In this document: positions 5,628-12,221 of the stretch, in pieces
Layout: every line of letters begins with the position of its first letter
Position numbering within the stretch: position 1 is the stretch's first letter
Source: Chloroflexia bacterium
Lineage (GTDB): Bacteria; Chloroflexota; Chloroflexia; Thermomicrobiales; JALYUS01
DNA: 12,221 bases
Direction of reading: 5' to 3'
Assembly (NCBI GenBank): GCA_025924435.1
Contig: JAICIL010000109.1
Span: 1 to 12,221, forward strand
Program-made: the position numbers and the translations under genes
Notes under the pieces: generated by a model
Databases searched by the model: none
What the model was told of the DNA's origin: nothing
What the model saw: the letters and a program-made list of their open reading frames with translations, nothing else

Positions 5628-6719
5628 ATGGGAACTGCCGTCATTGAAAGAGCGACGGCGCGACCGTCCACGGGCCGGGCGTTGTGGCGGGTATGCACCG
5701 CGATCGTCGGGAATTACCTCTTCCGCCGCATCTGCAAAGCGATCTTCACCATCTTCTTCGTCACGACGCTGGTGTTCTTCCTCATCCGCCTGCTTCCCGG
5801 TAATCCCGTCGAAGTCTTTATCCAGCAGCAGATCGGTCAGTACGGTTTCAGTTACGAGGACGCGGCCAACCAGGCGCGCTCGCTCTACGCGATCGACACG
5901 ACGAAGCCCTTGCCGCTCCAGTACGTGGATTATCTGCGCCACCTCGCCCATGGCGATCTCGGCCAATCGGTCCTTTCGCCCGGCGTGCCGGTGACGCGAA
6001 TTATCCGCGAGTACCTCCCCTGGACGTTCTTCAGCGTTGGCACGGGCCTGCTCCTGGCATTCATCATCGGCGTCGGCCTCGGCATGCTGATGGCCTACCG
6101 GCGCGGTTCCGCCCTCGACCATATCCTCTCCGCCGTCGGCTCGCTCCTCCACTCCATCCCGAACTATCTCTTCGCGATCATGCTCGTCGTCTTCCTCGGC
6201 GTGCGGCTGAAATGGCTGCCATTCGCGAAGATGCGGGGCGCGTACTCCTCCGGCCAGGAGGTGGATTGGAGCCTCGCCTTCTTCAGGGACATCTTCTATC
6301 ACGCCTCCCTGCCCATCGCGACGTACGTGTTTACCGGCGTCGGCGCGTGGATGCTCCTGATGAAAAGCAGCACGGTGGCGGCGCTGGACGAGGATTTTGT
6401 GAATGTCGCGCGGGCGCGCGGGCTGCCGGACCGCCGGATCGCGGTCGCCTACGTCGGGCGCACGGCGATCCTCCCGCTCTTCGCGCAGCTGACGATCGCG
6501 GTCGCGTTCATCGTCGGCGGCTCCCTCCTCGTCGAGCCGATTTTCGTCTATCAGGGCATCGGCTATATCCTCTTCCGGGCGATCCAGCAGCGCGACTACC
6601 CGCTGATGCAGGGCATCTTCCTGATGATCACCGCCTCGGTGGTCGTCGCGAACCTGGCGGCGGATTTGCTCTACAGCCGGCTCGATCCGCGCGTCCGCGC
6701 GGCGGGAAAGGGGGCGTGA
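5628..6719 (+). CDS. Opp/Dpp-type ABC transporter permease (DppB-like)
   Basis: This 363-residue inner-membrane subunit has about six transmembrane segments (near 36-55, 134-156, 165-190, 228-247, 288-308 and 326-349). The first helix ends in 'FFLIRLLPGNP' (50-60), the typical DppB opening. The EAA loop that docks on the ATPase is 'NVARARGLPDRR...ILP' (259-283), and the C-terminus ends in 'YSRLDPRVR' (349-357). It is a little longer than the usual 310-340 because of an extra segment between the first helix and 'GDLGQSV' (109-115). The start is uncertain: 5628 has only GAGG very close by, and in-frame ATGs at 5571 and 5442 exist. The one at 5442 would lie upstream of the predicted promoter. 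The next permease starts 6 bp after its stop. Confidence 0.92.
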   Translation: MGTAVIERATARPSTGRALWRVCTAIVGNYLFRRICKAIFTIFFVTTLVFFLIRLLPGNPVEVFIQQQIGQYGFSYEDAANQARSLYAIDTTKPLPLQYVDYLRHLAHGDLGQSVLSPGVPVTRIIREYLPWTFFSVGTGLLLAFIIGVGLGMLMAYRRGSALDHILSAVGSLLHSIPNYLFAIMLVVFLGVRLKWLPFAKMRGAYSSGQEVDWSLAFFRDIFYHASLPIATYVFTGVGAWMLLMKSSTVAALDEDFVNVARARGLPDRRIAVAYVGRTAILPLFAQLTIAVAFIVGGSLLVEPIFVYQGIGYILFRAIQQRDYPLMQGIFLMITASVVVANLAADLLYSRLDPRVRAAGKGA

Positions 6720-6725
6720 GCGCAG

Positions 6726-7637
6726 ATGGCACAGATCGCGACATCGCCGGGCGCTGTCCCCGCCGCCGCCCCGGGGCGGCGCTCGATCGCGCGGCGCGGC
6801 GCGGCGTTCCGGATCCTGACGCACAACAAGGTCAGCATGGTCGGGTTCGCCATCTTCTTCAGCTTCGTCCTCCTGGCGATCTTCGGCCCGATGCTCACCT
6901 CCGGTGAGACGACGACGAACGTCGCGCAGATCTACAGCGCCCCGTCGTCCCGGCATCTCCTCGGCACCGACTACGAGGGGCGCGATGTCCTCATCCAGAT
7001 CGTCCGCGGCGGCCGGAGCGTGATGATCGTCGGCGCGCTCGCCGCTCTCCTTTCCACCGCGTTCGCGGTCTCGTTCGGCGCGCTCGCCGCCCTCGTCGGT
7101 GGTTGGTTCGATTCCTTCGTCCTCACCATCACGGATGTGGTCCTGACGATCCCCTATATCCCGCTGCTCGGCGTGCTGGCCGTCTTCATCAAACTGAACA
7201 GCCCGATCCTGCTCGCCTTCATCATCGCGGCAACCGCCTGGCCGACGCTCCTGCGCGCCGTGCGGGCGCAGGCGCTCTCGCTCAAGGAGCGCGAGTATAT
7301 CGAGGCGGCGCGGGTGCTCGACCTCGGCACGCTCTACATCCTCTTTCGCGAGGTGATCCCGAACATGATGAGTTACATCGTCATCAACTTCGTGATCGCC
7401 ATGACGGCCGCGATTTACGGCCAGATCATCCTCTACTTCCTCGGCCTCGTGCCCCTCGCGGGCGATAACTGGGGGCTGATGATCAACCTCGCCTACACGC
7501 GCGGCGCCCTCTTCAACGCCAAGAGTCTCTGGTACATCCTCTCGCCGATTGTCGCCATCTCCCTCTTGCAACTCTCACTGGTGATGATCAGCCGCTCGCT
7601 GGAAGACATCTTCAATCCGCGGCTGCGGGAGGGGTAG
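6726..7637 (+). CDS. Opp/Dpp-type ABC transporter permease (DppC-like)
   Basis: This 303-residue second membrane subunit pairs with the upstream permease to form the import channel. An N-terminal cytoplasmic tail of about 35 residues leads into the first helix (35-56). 'LLGTDYEGRDV' (78-88) is the DppC hallmark, followed by helices near 98-123, 131-153, 158-174, 216-240 and 272-290. The EAA loop 'EAARVLDLGTLYILFREVIP' (193-212) fits EAA-x3-G-x9-(I/L)-x-P closely. It ends with 'DIFNPRLRE', the usual 'D..(D/N)PRLR' tail. The first ATPase starts 5 bp after its stop, with that gene's ribosome-binding site inside the end of this one, which indicates one operon. Length is normal for the family. Confidence 0.93.
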   Translation: MAQIATSPGAVPAAAPGRRSIARRGAAFRILTHNKVSMVGFAIFFSFVLLAIFGPMLTSGETTTNVAQIYSAPSSRHLLGTDYEGRDVLIQIVRGGRSVMIVGALAALLSTAFAVSFGALAALVGGWFDSFVLTITDVVLTIPYIPLLGVLAVFIKLNSPILLAFIIAATAWPTLLRAVRAQALSLKEREYIEAARVLDLGTLYILFREVIPNMMSYIVINFVIAMTAAIYGQIILYFLGLVPLAGDNWGLMINLAYTRGALFNAKSLWYILSPIVAISLLQLSLVMISRSLEDIFNPRLREG

Positions 7638-7641
7638 GGAG

Positions 7642-8727
7642 ATGCGGCGCGTCGGGCACGATCAGCCGGTCATCCCCCTCCCTCGTACAGTCGCCCAGGG
7701 CGGCGGGGAGGGGGCGCCCGTCCTCTCCGTGCGAGATTTCTGGGTCGAGTACCGGACGCAGGCGGGCACGATGCAGGCGGTGCGCGGCGTCACGTTCGAC
7801 GTGCGCCCCGGCGAATCGATCGCGCTGATCGGTGAGAGCGGTTCGGGCAAGTCCACCCTCGGCCTCGCGCTCCTCGGCCTGCTCGTCCGTTCCGCGCGCA
7901 TCGCCCGCGGCAGCGCCGCGTTCCGCACGAAGGGCGGGGAGACCCTCAACCTCCTGGCGCTCAGCAAGCAGCAGATGCGCCAGTTCCGCTGGCAAGAGTG
8001 CGCGATGGTCTTCCAATCCGCCCTCAACGCGCTCAATCCGGTCCTGCGCGTCGTCCACCATTTTATCGACACCGCCCGCGCGCACGACCGGAGGAATGAC
8101 GCCGAGACCCGCGCGCGCGCCGCGGAACTGCTGCGGATGGTGCAGCTCGACCCCGACCGCGTGCTGAACGCCTTTCCGCACGAGTTGAGCGGCGGGATGC
8201 GCCAGCGCGTCTCCATCGCACTCAGCCTCCTCCTGGAACCCCAACTGCTGATCCTCGACGAGCCGACGACCGCGCTGGATATCCTCACGCAGCGGATGAT
8301 CATCGACGTGATCCGCGCGCTCCGGCAGCGTTTCCAATTCACCATGCTCTTCATCTCGCACGACCTCTCGCTGGCCGCCGAATTGGCGGATCGCGTCGCG
8401 ACGATGTACGCCGGGCAGATCGTCGAGATCGGCCCGGTGCGCGAGGTCTTCTACGCGCCGAAGCACCCGTACACGGTCGGCTTGCTCAAGGCGGTGCCGC
8501 CGATCGCGGGGGACGAGTTCACGCCGCTCGTCTCCATCCCCGGGTCGACGCCGGACCTGCTCGATTTGCCGACCGGGTGCGCTTTCCATCCGCGGTGCCC
8601 CTACGCGACCGAGATCTGCGCGCGCGAGTCGCCGCCGCTGGAGCGCGTCGGGCCGGACCATTTCGCGGCCTGTTTCCACCACGACCGGGTGGACCGGGAG
8701 CGGTCATTCACGGAAGAAGCGCCATGA
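7642..8727 (+). CDS. Opp/Dpp-type ABC transporter ATP-binding protein (DppD-like)
   Basis: This 361-residue cytoplasmic ATPase has Walker A 'GESGSGKS' (64-71), Q-loop Gln125, signature 'LSGGMRQR' (182-189), Walker B 'LLILDEPTT' (202-210, catalytic Glu207), D-loop 'ALD' (211-213) and switch His240. The C-terminal oligopeptide-transporter extension follows, with Cys313, Cys319, Cys326 and Cys344 in the arrangement known to hold a [4Fe-4S] cluster in DppD/OppD structures. About 27 residues precede the usual family start ('LSVRDF'). This extension is low-complexity and may be dispensable, but no better start with a ribosome-binding site is visible (GGGAGGGG at 7627-7634). The stop overlaps the next ATG by 4 bp. 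Confidence 0.95.
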   Translation: MRRVGHDQPVIPLPRTVAQGGGEGAPVLSVRDFWVEYRTQAGTMQAVRGVTFDVRPGESIALIGESGSGKSTLGLALLGLLVRSARIARGSAAFRTKGGETLNLLALSKQQMRQFRWQECAMVFQSALNALNPVLRVVHHFIDTARAHDRRNDAETRARAAELLRMVQLDPDRVLNAFPHELSGGMRQRVSIALSLLLEPQLLILDEPTTALDILTQRMIIDVIRALRQRFQFTMLFISHDLSLAAELADRVATMYAGQIVEIGPVREVFYAPKHPYTVGLLKAVPPIAGDEFTPLVSIPGSTPDLLDLPTGCAFHPRCPYATEICARESPPLERVGPDHFAACFHHDRVDRERSFTEEAP

Positions 8728-9737
8728 ACGACGCGATACTCTCGTTCGACTCCGTCAGCCGTACCTTCGACACGCGGCGCGGGCAGATCCGCGCGGTGGA
8801 CGATATCTCGCTGGCGCTCGCGCGGCGGGAGATCCTCTGCCTCGTCGGTGAGAGCGGGAGCGGTAAGACGACGATGGCGCGGATGGCGGCGGGGCTGCTC
8901 CGGCCGACGAACGGCGTCGTGCGATACGAGGGGCGCGATTTGAGCGCGATGACGAAGGATGAGTTCAGGACGTATCGCCGCGCCGTTCAGATCGTTCACC
9001 AGGACCCGTACGCCTCCCTCAACCCGGTGCACACAATCGGCGAGACGCTCCGCGCGCCGCTCCTCCACCATCATCTCGCGCGCGGGCGTCGGCAGGCGGA
9101 CGACCGGGCGGCCGAACTGCTCGAACGGGTGGACCTCACGCCGGCGGGGAACTTCATCGGCAAGCACCCGCACCAGCTCTCCGGTGGCCAGCGGCAGCGT
9201 GTCTCGATCGCGCGGGCGCTGGCGCTCAACCCGCGCATCATCATCGCGGACGAGGCCGTCTCGATGGTGGACGTCTCGATCCGCGTCAGCCTCCTCAACA
9301 CGATGCTCCGCCTGCGCGAAGAACTGGATGTCACCTTCCTCTTCATCACGCACGATCTCGCCGTCGTCAAGTACTTCGCGTGGGAGGGGAACGTCGGCGT
9401 GATGTACGTCGGCAAGCTCGTCGAGTACGGCCGCGCGCCGCAGGTGATCGGCGCGCCGCTCCACCCGTACACGCGGGCGCTGATCGCCGCGATCCCGGAA
9501 GCGGACCCGGACCTGACGCGGGAGAAGGAGAAGCTGCAACTGCGCAGCATCGACATCCCGAACCTGTTGGACCTCCCCACGGGCTGCGTCTTCCACCCGC
9601 GCTGCCCGTATTTCGTGCCGGGGCTGTGCGACGCCACGGTCCCGGCGTTCATGGATGTGGGGGAGGGGCGCGACGTAGCCTGCCACGTCGTGGCGCGAGA
9701 GCGTGGCCCGATCGCGATGGGCGATGTGGCGGGATGA
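8724..9737 (+). CDS. Opp/Dpp-type ABC transporter ATP-binding protein (DppF-like)
   Basis: This 337-residue second ATPase forms a heterodimer with the upstream one. It has Walker A 'GESGSGKT' (42-49), Q-loop Gln93, signature 'LSGGQRQR' (152-159), Walker B 'IIIADEAVS' (172-180, Glu177) and switch His210. The C-terminal extension carries Cys288, Cys294, Cys302 and Cys320 for a probable [4Fe-4S] cluster. After Walker B it reads 'AVSMVDVS' instead of the 'PVSALDVS' of peptide importers; I recall 'SM(I/V)DVS' in carbohydrate-transporting members, which weakly supports a sugar substrate. The start at 8724 overlaps the previous stop (ATGA) and matches the family N-terminus; the frame is open upstream, but there it shadows the previous gene. 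The ribosome-binding site is weak, so translation is probably coupled. Confidence 0.94.
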   Translation: MNDAILSFDSVSRTFDTRRGQIRAVDDISLALARREILCLVGESGSGKTTMARMAAGLLRPTNGVVRYEGRDLSAMTKDEFRTYRRAVQIVHQDPYASLNPVHTIGETLRAPLLHHHLARGRRQADDRAAELLERVDLTPAGNFIGKHPHQLSGGQRQRVSIARALALNPRIIIADEAVSMVDVSIRVSLLNTMLRLREELDVTFLFITHDLAVVKYFAWEGNVGVMYVGKLVEYGRAPQVIGAPLHPYTRALIAAIPEADPDLTREKEKLQLRSIDIPNLLDLPTGCVFHPRCPYFVPGLCDATVPAFMDVGEGRDVACHVVARERGPIAMGDVAG

Positions 9738-9774
9738 GCGCGGGCGAGCACGCGACGGCATGAGAGGAGGGATC

Positions 9775-9831
9775 GTGGGCAGCGGGCAGTGAGCGGCGCA
9801 TTCGCTCGGCGCTCGGCACTCGGCACTCAAT
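9775..9831 (+). repeat. Heptamer-repeat element between ATPase and receptor genes
   Basis: The stretch divides into 7-bp units: GTGGGCA, GCGGGCA, GTGAGCG, GCGCATT, then CGCTCGG, CGCTCGG, CACTCGG, CACTCAA. The right-hand units are near-complements of the left-hand ones (GTGAGCG against CGCTC and CACTC), so the element is also loosely palindromic. It fills about half of the 117-bp gap, starts at a GTG that follows its own GAGGAGGG, and ends against the TTCGCGGAAAAG leader of the receptor gene. It is similar in style to the short tandem heptanucleotide repeats of cyanobacteria. Confidence 0.6.
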
Positions 9832-9848
9832 TCGCGGAAAAGAGGAGG
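9831..9848 (+). promoter_or_regulatory. Extended ribosome-binding site of the receptor gene
   Basis: TTCGCGGAAAAG runs into GAGGAGG (9842-9848), six bases before the ATG at 9855. The first 12 bases are identical to the leader at 498-509. The strong site fixes the start and fits the high expression usual for binding proteins. Confidence 0.65.
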
Positions 9849-9854
9849 CATCAG

Positions 9855-11774
9855 ATGGTCGTTGACCAGACGAAACGCAACATCGTGGTGACGCGTCGCC
9901 GGTTCCTGGCGGCGATCGCGGGCGGGGCGGCGAGCGCCGCGCTCGCCGCCTGCGGGAGCGGCAATAGCGCAACCGATACGCCGAAGGCCGGCACGAGCCC
10001 GACCACCGCGGCGGGGCAGTCGACGACCGCCGCCAGCCAACCGACGACCGCCGCCGGTCAGCCGACGACGGCCCCGGCGACGACGAGCAAGGCGGGGAAC
10101 AAGGAGTTCCACTCCGCGTGGCCCTACGAAGTCCCGCCGACCGGCAACTTCAACATGATCCAGGGCGTCTCGCACACGATCATGAATCCGCCGAACATCT
10201 ACGCGGACCTCATCGTCCTGCCGTTCGCCATGTATTACTGGAAGGACGACAAGTGGCTGCCGCTGATGGCGACGGACTGGAAGTTCACGGGCGGCGACAC
10301 CTTCTCGCTCACGCTGCGCAAGGGCGCGAAATGGAGCGACGGCAAGGATTTCACCTCCAAGGATGTCCTCAGCACCTTCTGGTGCATGCGCCTGATGTCC
10401 CACAGCGTCTGGAAGTACGTGGACAAGATTGACGCGCCGGACGCATCCACCGTCAACTTCCACATGAAGCAGCCCTCGACCGTCGTGCAGCGGTATGTGC
10501 TCCGCACGAACACGATGTCGGACGTCACGTATGGCCTGTGGGCGAAGCGCGTGCAGGACCTCTTCAACGGCGGCAAGTCGGTCAGCGACCCCGAGGGCAA
10601 GCAACTCTTGCAGGAGTTCACGAACTTCAAGCCGGACGACGTGATCGCCAGCGGCCCCTTCAAGTTCGACACGAAGAGCATCACGAACGCGCAGATGACG
10701 CTCCCGAAGAACACCACGGCCTGGAACGCCGATCAGGTGCCCTTCGACAAGATCATCAACTACAACGGCGAGACGCCGGACGTGTCGCCGCTCGTCCTCA
10801 GCAAGGAGATTGATTACGCGACGCACGGCTTCCCGCCTTCGACGGAGCAGGCGATGCAGCAGGCGGGTATCCGCGTCCTGCGGCCGCCGGTCTATAACGG
10901 CGGCGCGATCTACATCAACTTCGACAAGGTGGGGAACATCCTCGGGGACAAGAAAGTGCGGCAGGCGCTCGCCTACGCGATCGACCGCGATCAGAACGCG
11001 AAGGTGACGTATGCCGACTCCGGGAAGGGCGTCAAGTATATGACGGGGATGAGCGACATCCTCGTGCCGAAGTGGATGCCCGACGCGGACGTCAAAGCGC
11101 TCAACCTGTACCCGTACGATCAGGCGAAAGCGGCCAGCATGCTCACGGACCTCGGCTGGAAGAAGGGCGGCGACGGCGTCTGGGTGACGAAGGAGGGCAC
11201 GCGCGCCGAGTTCGAGATGCTCACGCCCGCCGAATATGTGGACTCGTCCACCTCCGCGCAGAACGCGGCCGAGCAGTTGACGAAGTTCGGCATCAAGACG
11301 ACGGTGCGCGCGATCACCTACACCCAGTTCCCCGTGGACCTCGACAAGGGCAATTTCCAACTGGCGCTCTCCGGCTGGGGCGCGAGCACAAACCCGCACC
11401 CCTTCTTCTCGTACGACAATAACCTCTTCCTCCACAATACGCGCGCCATCAACAATGGCGGCAAGGGCATGGCCTTCAACTTGAAGCAGAAGACGGATGT
11501 GGCCGGGGATGTGGACCTGGAGAAACTGACGCTCGACAGCGCGGACGGGCTGGATGAGGGGGCGCAGAAGGCGAACGTGGCGAAGATCGCCAAGGTCTCC
11601 AACGAGCTCCTGCCGATCATCCCGCTCTACGAGCGATACGGAAACAACGCCGCGCTGGAGAAGGTGCGCGTCCAGGCATGGCCGGCGGACGACGACCCGA
11701 TCCTGCAGAACGCACCCTACGCGGACGGCATCGTGACGATGCTCATGCTCACCGGGCGCCTGAAGCCGGTATAG
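9855..11774 (+). CDS. Family 5 solute-binding lipoprotein of the ABC importer (Tat-exported)
   Basis: This 639-residue extracytoplasmic receptor belongs to the SBP_bac_5 (Opp/Dpp) family. The signal peptide has a twin-arginine motif 'TRRRFLA' (13-19), a hydrophobic stretch (20-32) and lipobox 'LAAC' with Cys33 as the predicted lipidated residue. It would be exported folded by Tat and membrane-anchored. A disordered Thr/Ala/Pro/Gly linker (34-80) contains four 7-residue repeats. Family motifs include 'LRKGAKWSDGKDF' (154-166) and 'VRQALAYAIDRD' (368-379). It is longer than the 520-560 usual in peptide-binding members. It lies last in the importer operon, 117 bp after the ATPases. Cluster S family members can bind oligosaccharides as well as peptides, so the sugar-catabolic surroundings decide my preference for a sugar ligand. 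An in-frame GTG at 9789 lies inside the heptamer repeats and is not the start. Confidence 0.94.
   Translation: MVVDQTKRNIVVTRRRFLAAIAGGAASAALAACGSGNSATDTPKAGTSPTTAAGQSTTAASQPTTAAGQPTTAPATTSKAGNKEFHSAWPYEVPPTGNFNMIQGVSHTIMNPPNIYADLIVLPFAMYYWKDDKWLPLMATDWKFTGGDTFSLTLRKGAKWSDGKDFTSKDVLSTFWCMRLMSHSVWKYVDKIDAPDASTVNFHMKQPSTVVQRYVLRTNTMSDVTYGLWAKRVQDLFNGGKSVSDPEGKQLLQEFTNFKPDDVIASGPFKFDTKSITNAQMTLPKNTTAWNADQVPFDKIINYNGETPDVSPLVLSKEIDYATHGFPPSTEQAMQQAGIRVLRPPVYNGGAIYINFDKVGNILGDKKVRQALAYAIDRDQNAKVTYADSGKGVKYMTGMSDILVPKWMPDADVKALNLYPYDQAKAASMLTDLGWKKGGDGVWVTKEGTRAEFEMLTPAEYVDSSTSAQNAAEQLTKFGIKTTVRAITYTQFPVDLDKGNFQLALSGWGASTNPHPFFSYDNNLFLHNTRAINNGGKGMAFNLKQKTDVAGDVDLEKLTLDSADGLDEGAQKANVAKIAKVSNELLPIIPLYERYGNNAALEKVRVQAWPADDDPILQNAPYADGIVTMLMLTGRLKPV
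9996..10079 (+). repeat. 21-bp coding repeat in the receptor's linker (4 copies)
   Basis: Four units encode SPTTAAG, QSTTAAS, QPTTAAG and QPTTAPA (residues 48-75). The DNA units differ at synonymous and a few non-synonymous positions, so they are not recent copies. The linker probably spaces the ligand-binding domain from the lipid anchor; such regions change length easily by slippage. Confidence 0.8.
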
Positions 11775-11781
11775 TTCGCGA

Positions 11782-11820
11782 GGCAGTAGCCAGGCGAAAC
11801 CGACCTCTCTGGCTACTGCC
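11782..11820 (+). terminator. Long inverted repeat after the receptor gene, probable operon end
   Basis: GGCAGTAGCCAG (11782-11793) and CTGGCTACTGCC (11809-11820) are perfect 12-bp complements with a 15-base loop, 7 bases after the stop. No T-run follows. It could end transcription or protect the receptor mRNA 3' end. The arms share the GGCTACTG word with the heptamer element near 3300, so it may be a copy of the same repeat family in palindromic form. A gene may converge from the right. Confidence 0.5.
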
Positions 11821-12058
11821 CATTGCCTCCTCGTGGTGGGGCGGCGAGACGAACGCGGCGGCTCCATCGCTCCTCGCACGGCTGACGACCGGGGAGAAGA
11901 TCGAGCAAGCGGTGACGGCGACGCTGCCCCCTCCCTACAGCGACACGTTCCGGTTGTCTGCCTCACCCATTAAGAGAGACGGAGGCGAACGGGGATGGAC
12001 GCGGACTTTCGCGGGATGGCGGGGATGCCGCTGCGGTTGCCGACAGCATTCCCATTCG
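11821..12058. other. Non-coding stretch between the importer operon and the converging gene
   Basis: I see no supported gene. The + strand is open here in the frame that shadows the receptor gene, and the segment near 11862-11905 ('LLARLTTGEKIEQ') faintly recalls the N-terminus of family 3 glycosidases, without anything following that fits. An ATG at 11995 has GGAGG at 11981-11985, but its frame closes after about 50 codons and overlaps the - strand gene. Confidence 0.5.
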
Positions 12059-12221
12059 TCACACTGAGAACCGCGTCGTCATCATCGCCTCGAAGTGCTC
12101 CTGACCCATGCCGTCCCCGGAGAGCATATGCGCCGGGATCGGGGCGATAGCGGCGGAGACGAGGGTGGTGTCGTTCGCGATGGACGTGATGGGGCAGCGA
12201 TTGTCCGCTTGCCCGTCACAC
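12059..12221 (-). CDS. 3' end of an unidentified gene on the - strand (cut by window edge)
   Basis: Read leftwards from 12220, the - strand is open for 53 codons and ends at TGA (12061-12059). The visible C-terminus contains 'ITSIANDTTLVSAAIAPIPA' and then 'HMLSGDGMGQEHFEAM' before ending 'TTRFSV'. About 46 of 53 third codon positions are G or C, as expected for coding DNA here, and the residue mix looks protein-like. I do not recognise the family. It would converge with the importer operon, with the inverted repeat at 11782-11820 between them. The opposite + strand frame is also open with a similar third-position bias, so the strand assignment is a preference. Confidence 0.4.
   Translation of the reverse strand, partial: CDGQADNRCPITSIANDTTLVSAAIAPIPAHMLSGDGMGQEHFEAMMTTRFSV

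Noticed and set aside
11862..11905. Possible family 3 glycosidase N-terminus ('LLARLTTGEKIEQ')
   Set aside because: Only about a dozen residues resemble 'LL.RMTLEEKI.Q'. Nothing before or after fits, and the frame is the continuation of a shadow of the receptor gene.
8601..11966. Very long open frame (1121 codons) on the - strand opposite the ATPase and receptor genes
   Set aside because: It is antisense to two certain genes and its sequence is rich in Arg, Val, His and Asp as expected of a shadow frame. No motifs or ribosome-binding site support it. The same applies to the 737-codon - strand frame at 5358-7571.
11995..12150. Short + strand ORF after a GGAGG site at 11981
   Set aside because: It has only about 50 codons with a Pro/Arg/Ser-rich shadow-like end, and it overlaps the more protein-like - strand frame. 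The upstream GGAGG is common in this DNA.

Overview
The window is high-GC, tightly packed bacterial DNA, almost all coding on the + strand. A Tat-exported lipoprotein with a Thr/Ala/Pro/Gly linker, heptamer-repeat intergenic DNA and a decayed transposase of a kind I associate with that phylum suggest a Chloroflexota (Thermomicrobia-like) bacterium. The taxon is an inference; there is no rRNA or other marker gene here.

Layout. (1) 2-2454: a sugar-acid catabolic cluster. It holds the C-terminal part of an enolase-superfamily acid-sugar dehydratase, a protein that closely matches the 2-keto-3-deoxy-L-arabonate dehydratase (AraD) of the non-phosphorylative L-arabinose pathway, and a second DapA-family paralogue. 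(2) 2455-3328: an 875-bp gene graveyard. It holds a stop- and frameshift-broken transposase on the + strand and a decayed EthD-family fragment on the - strand. (3) 3329-5361: two Gfo/Idh/MocA-type dehydrogenases joined by a 4-bp ATGA overlap. (4) 5362-5627: a control region with a near-consensus sigma-70-type promoter flanked by two perfect palindromes. (5) 5628-11774: a complete five-gene Opp/Dpp-type ABC importer in the order permease, permease, ATPase, ATPase, lipoprotein receptor. (6) 11775-12221: a long inverted repeat and non-coding DNA, then the probable 3' end of an unidentified gene on the - strand that runs off the right edge.

How it may work together. The importer would bring in a carbohydrate, most likely an oligosaccharide or glycoside despite its 'peptide' family name. 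The Gfo/Idh/MocA enzymes would oxidise sugars or sugar derivatives, and the dehydratase plus AraD would turn a pentonate into 2-ketoglutarate semialdehyde, one step from the TCA cycle. No regulator, glycosidase, sugar dehydrogenase of the classical pathway, or semialdehyde dehydrogenase lies inside the window.

The least expected signals are outside the genes. Short 7-bp repeats occur at several gene borders. A recurring TTCGCGGA word sits directly 5' of Shine-Dalgarno sequences. I found no CRISPR array, tRNA, rRNA or phage genes.
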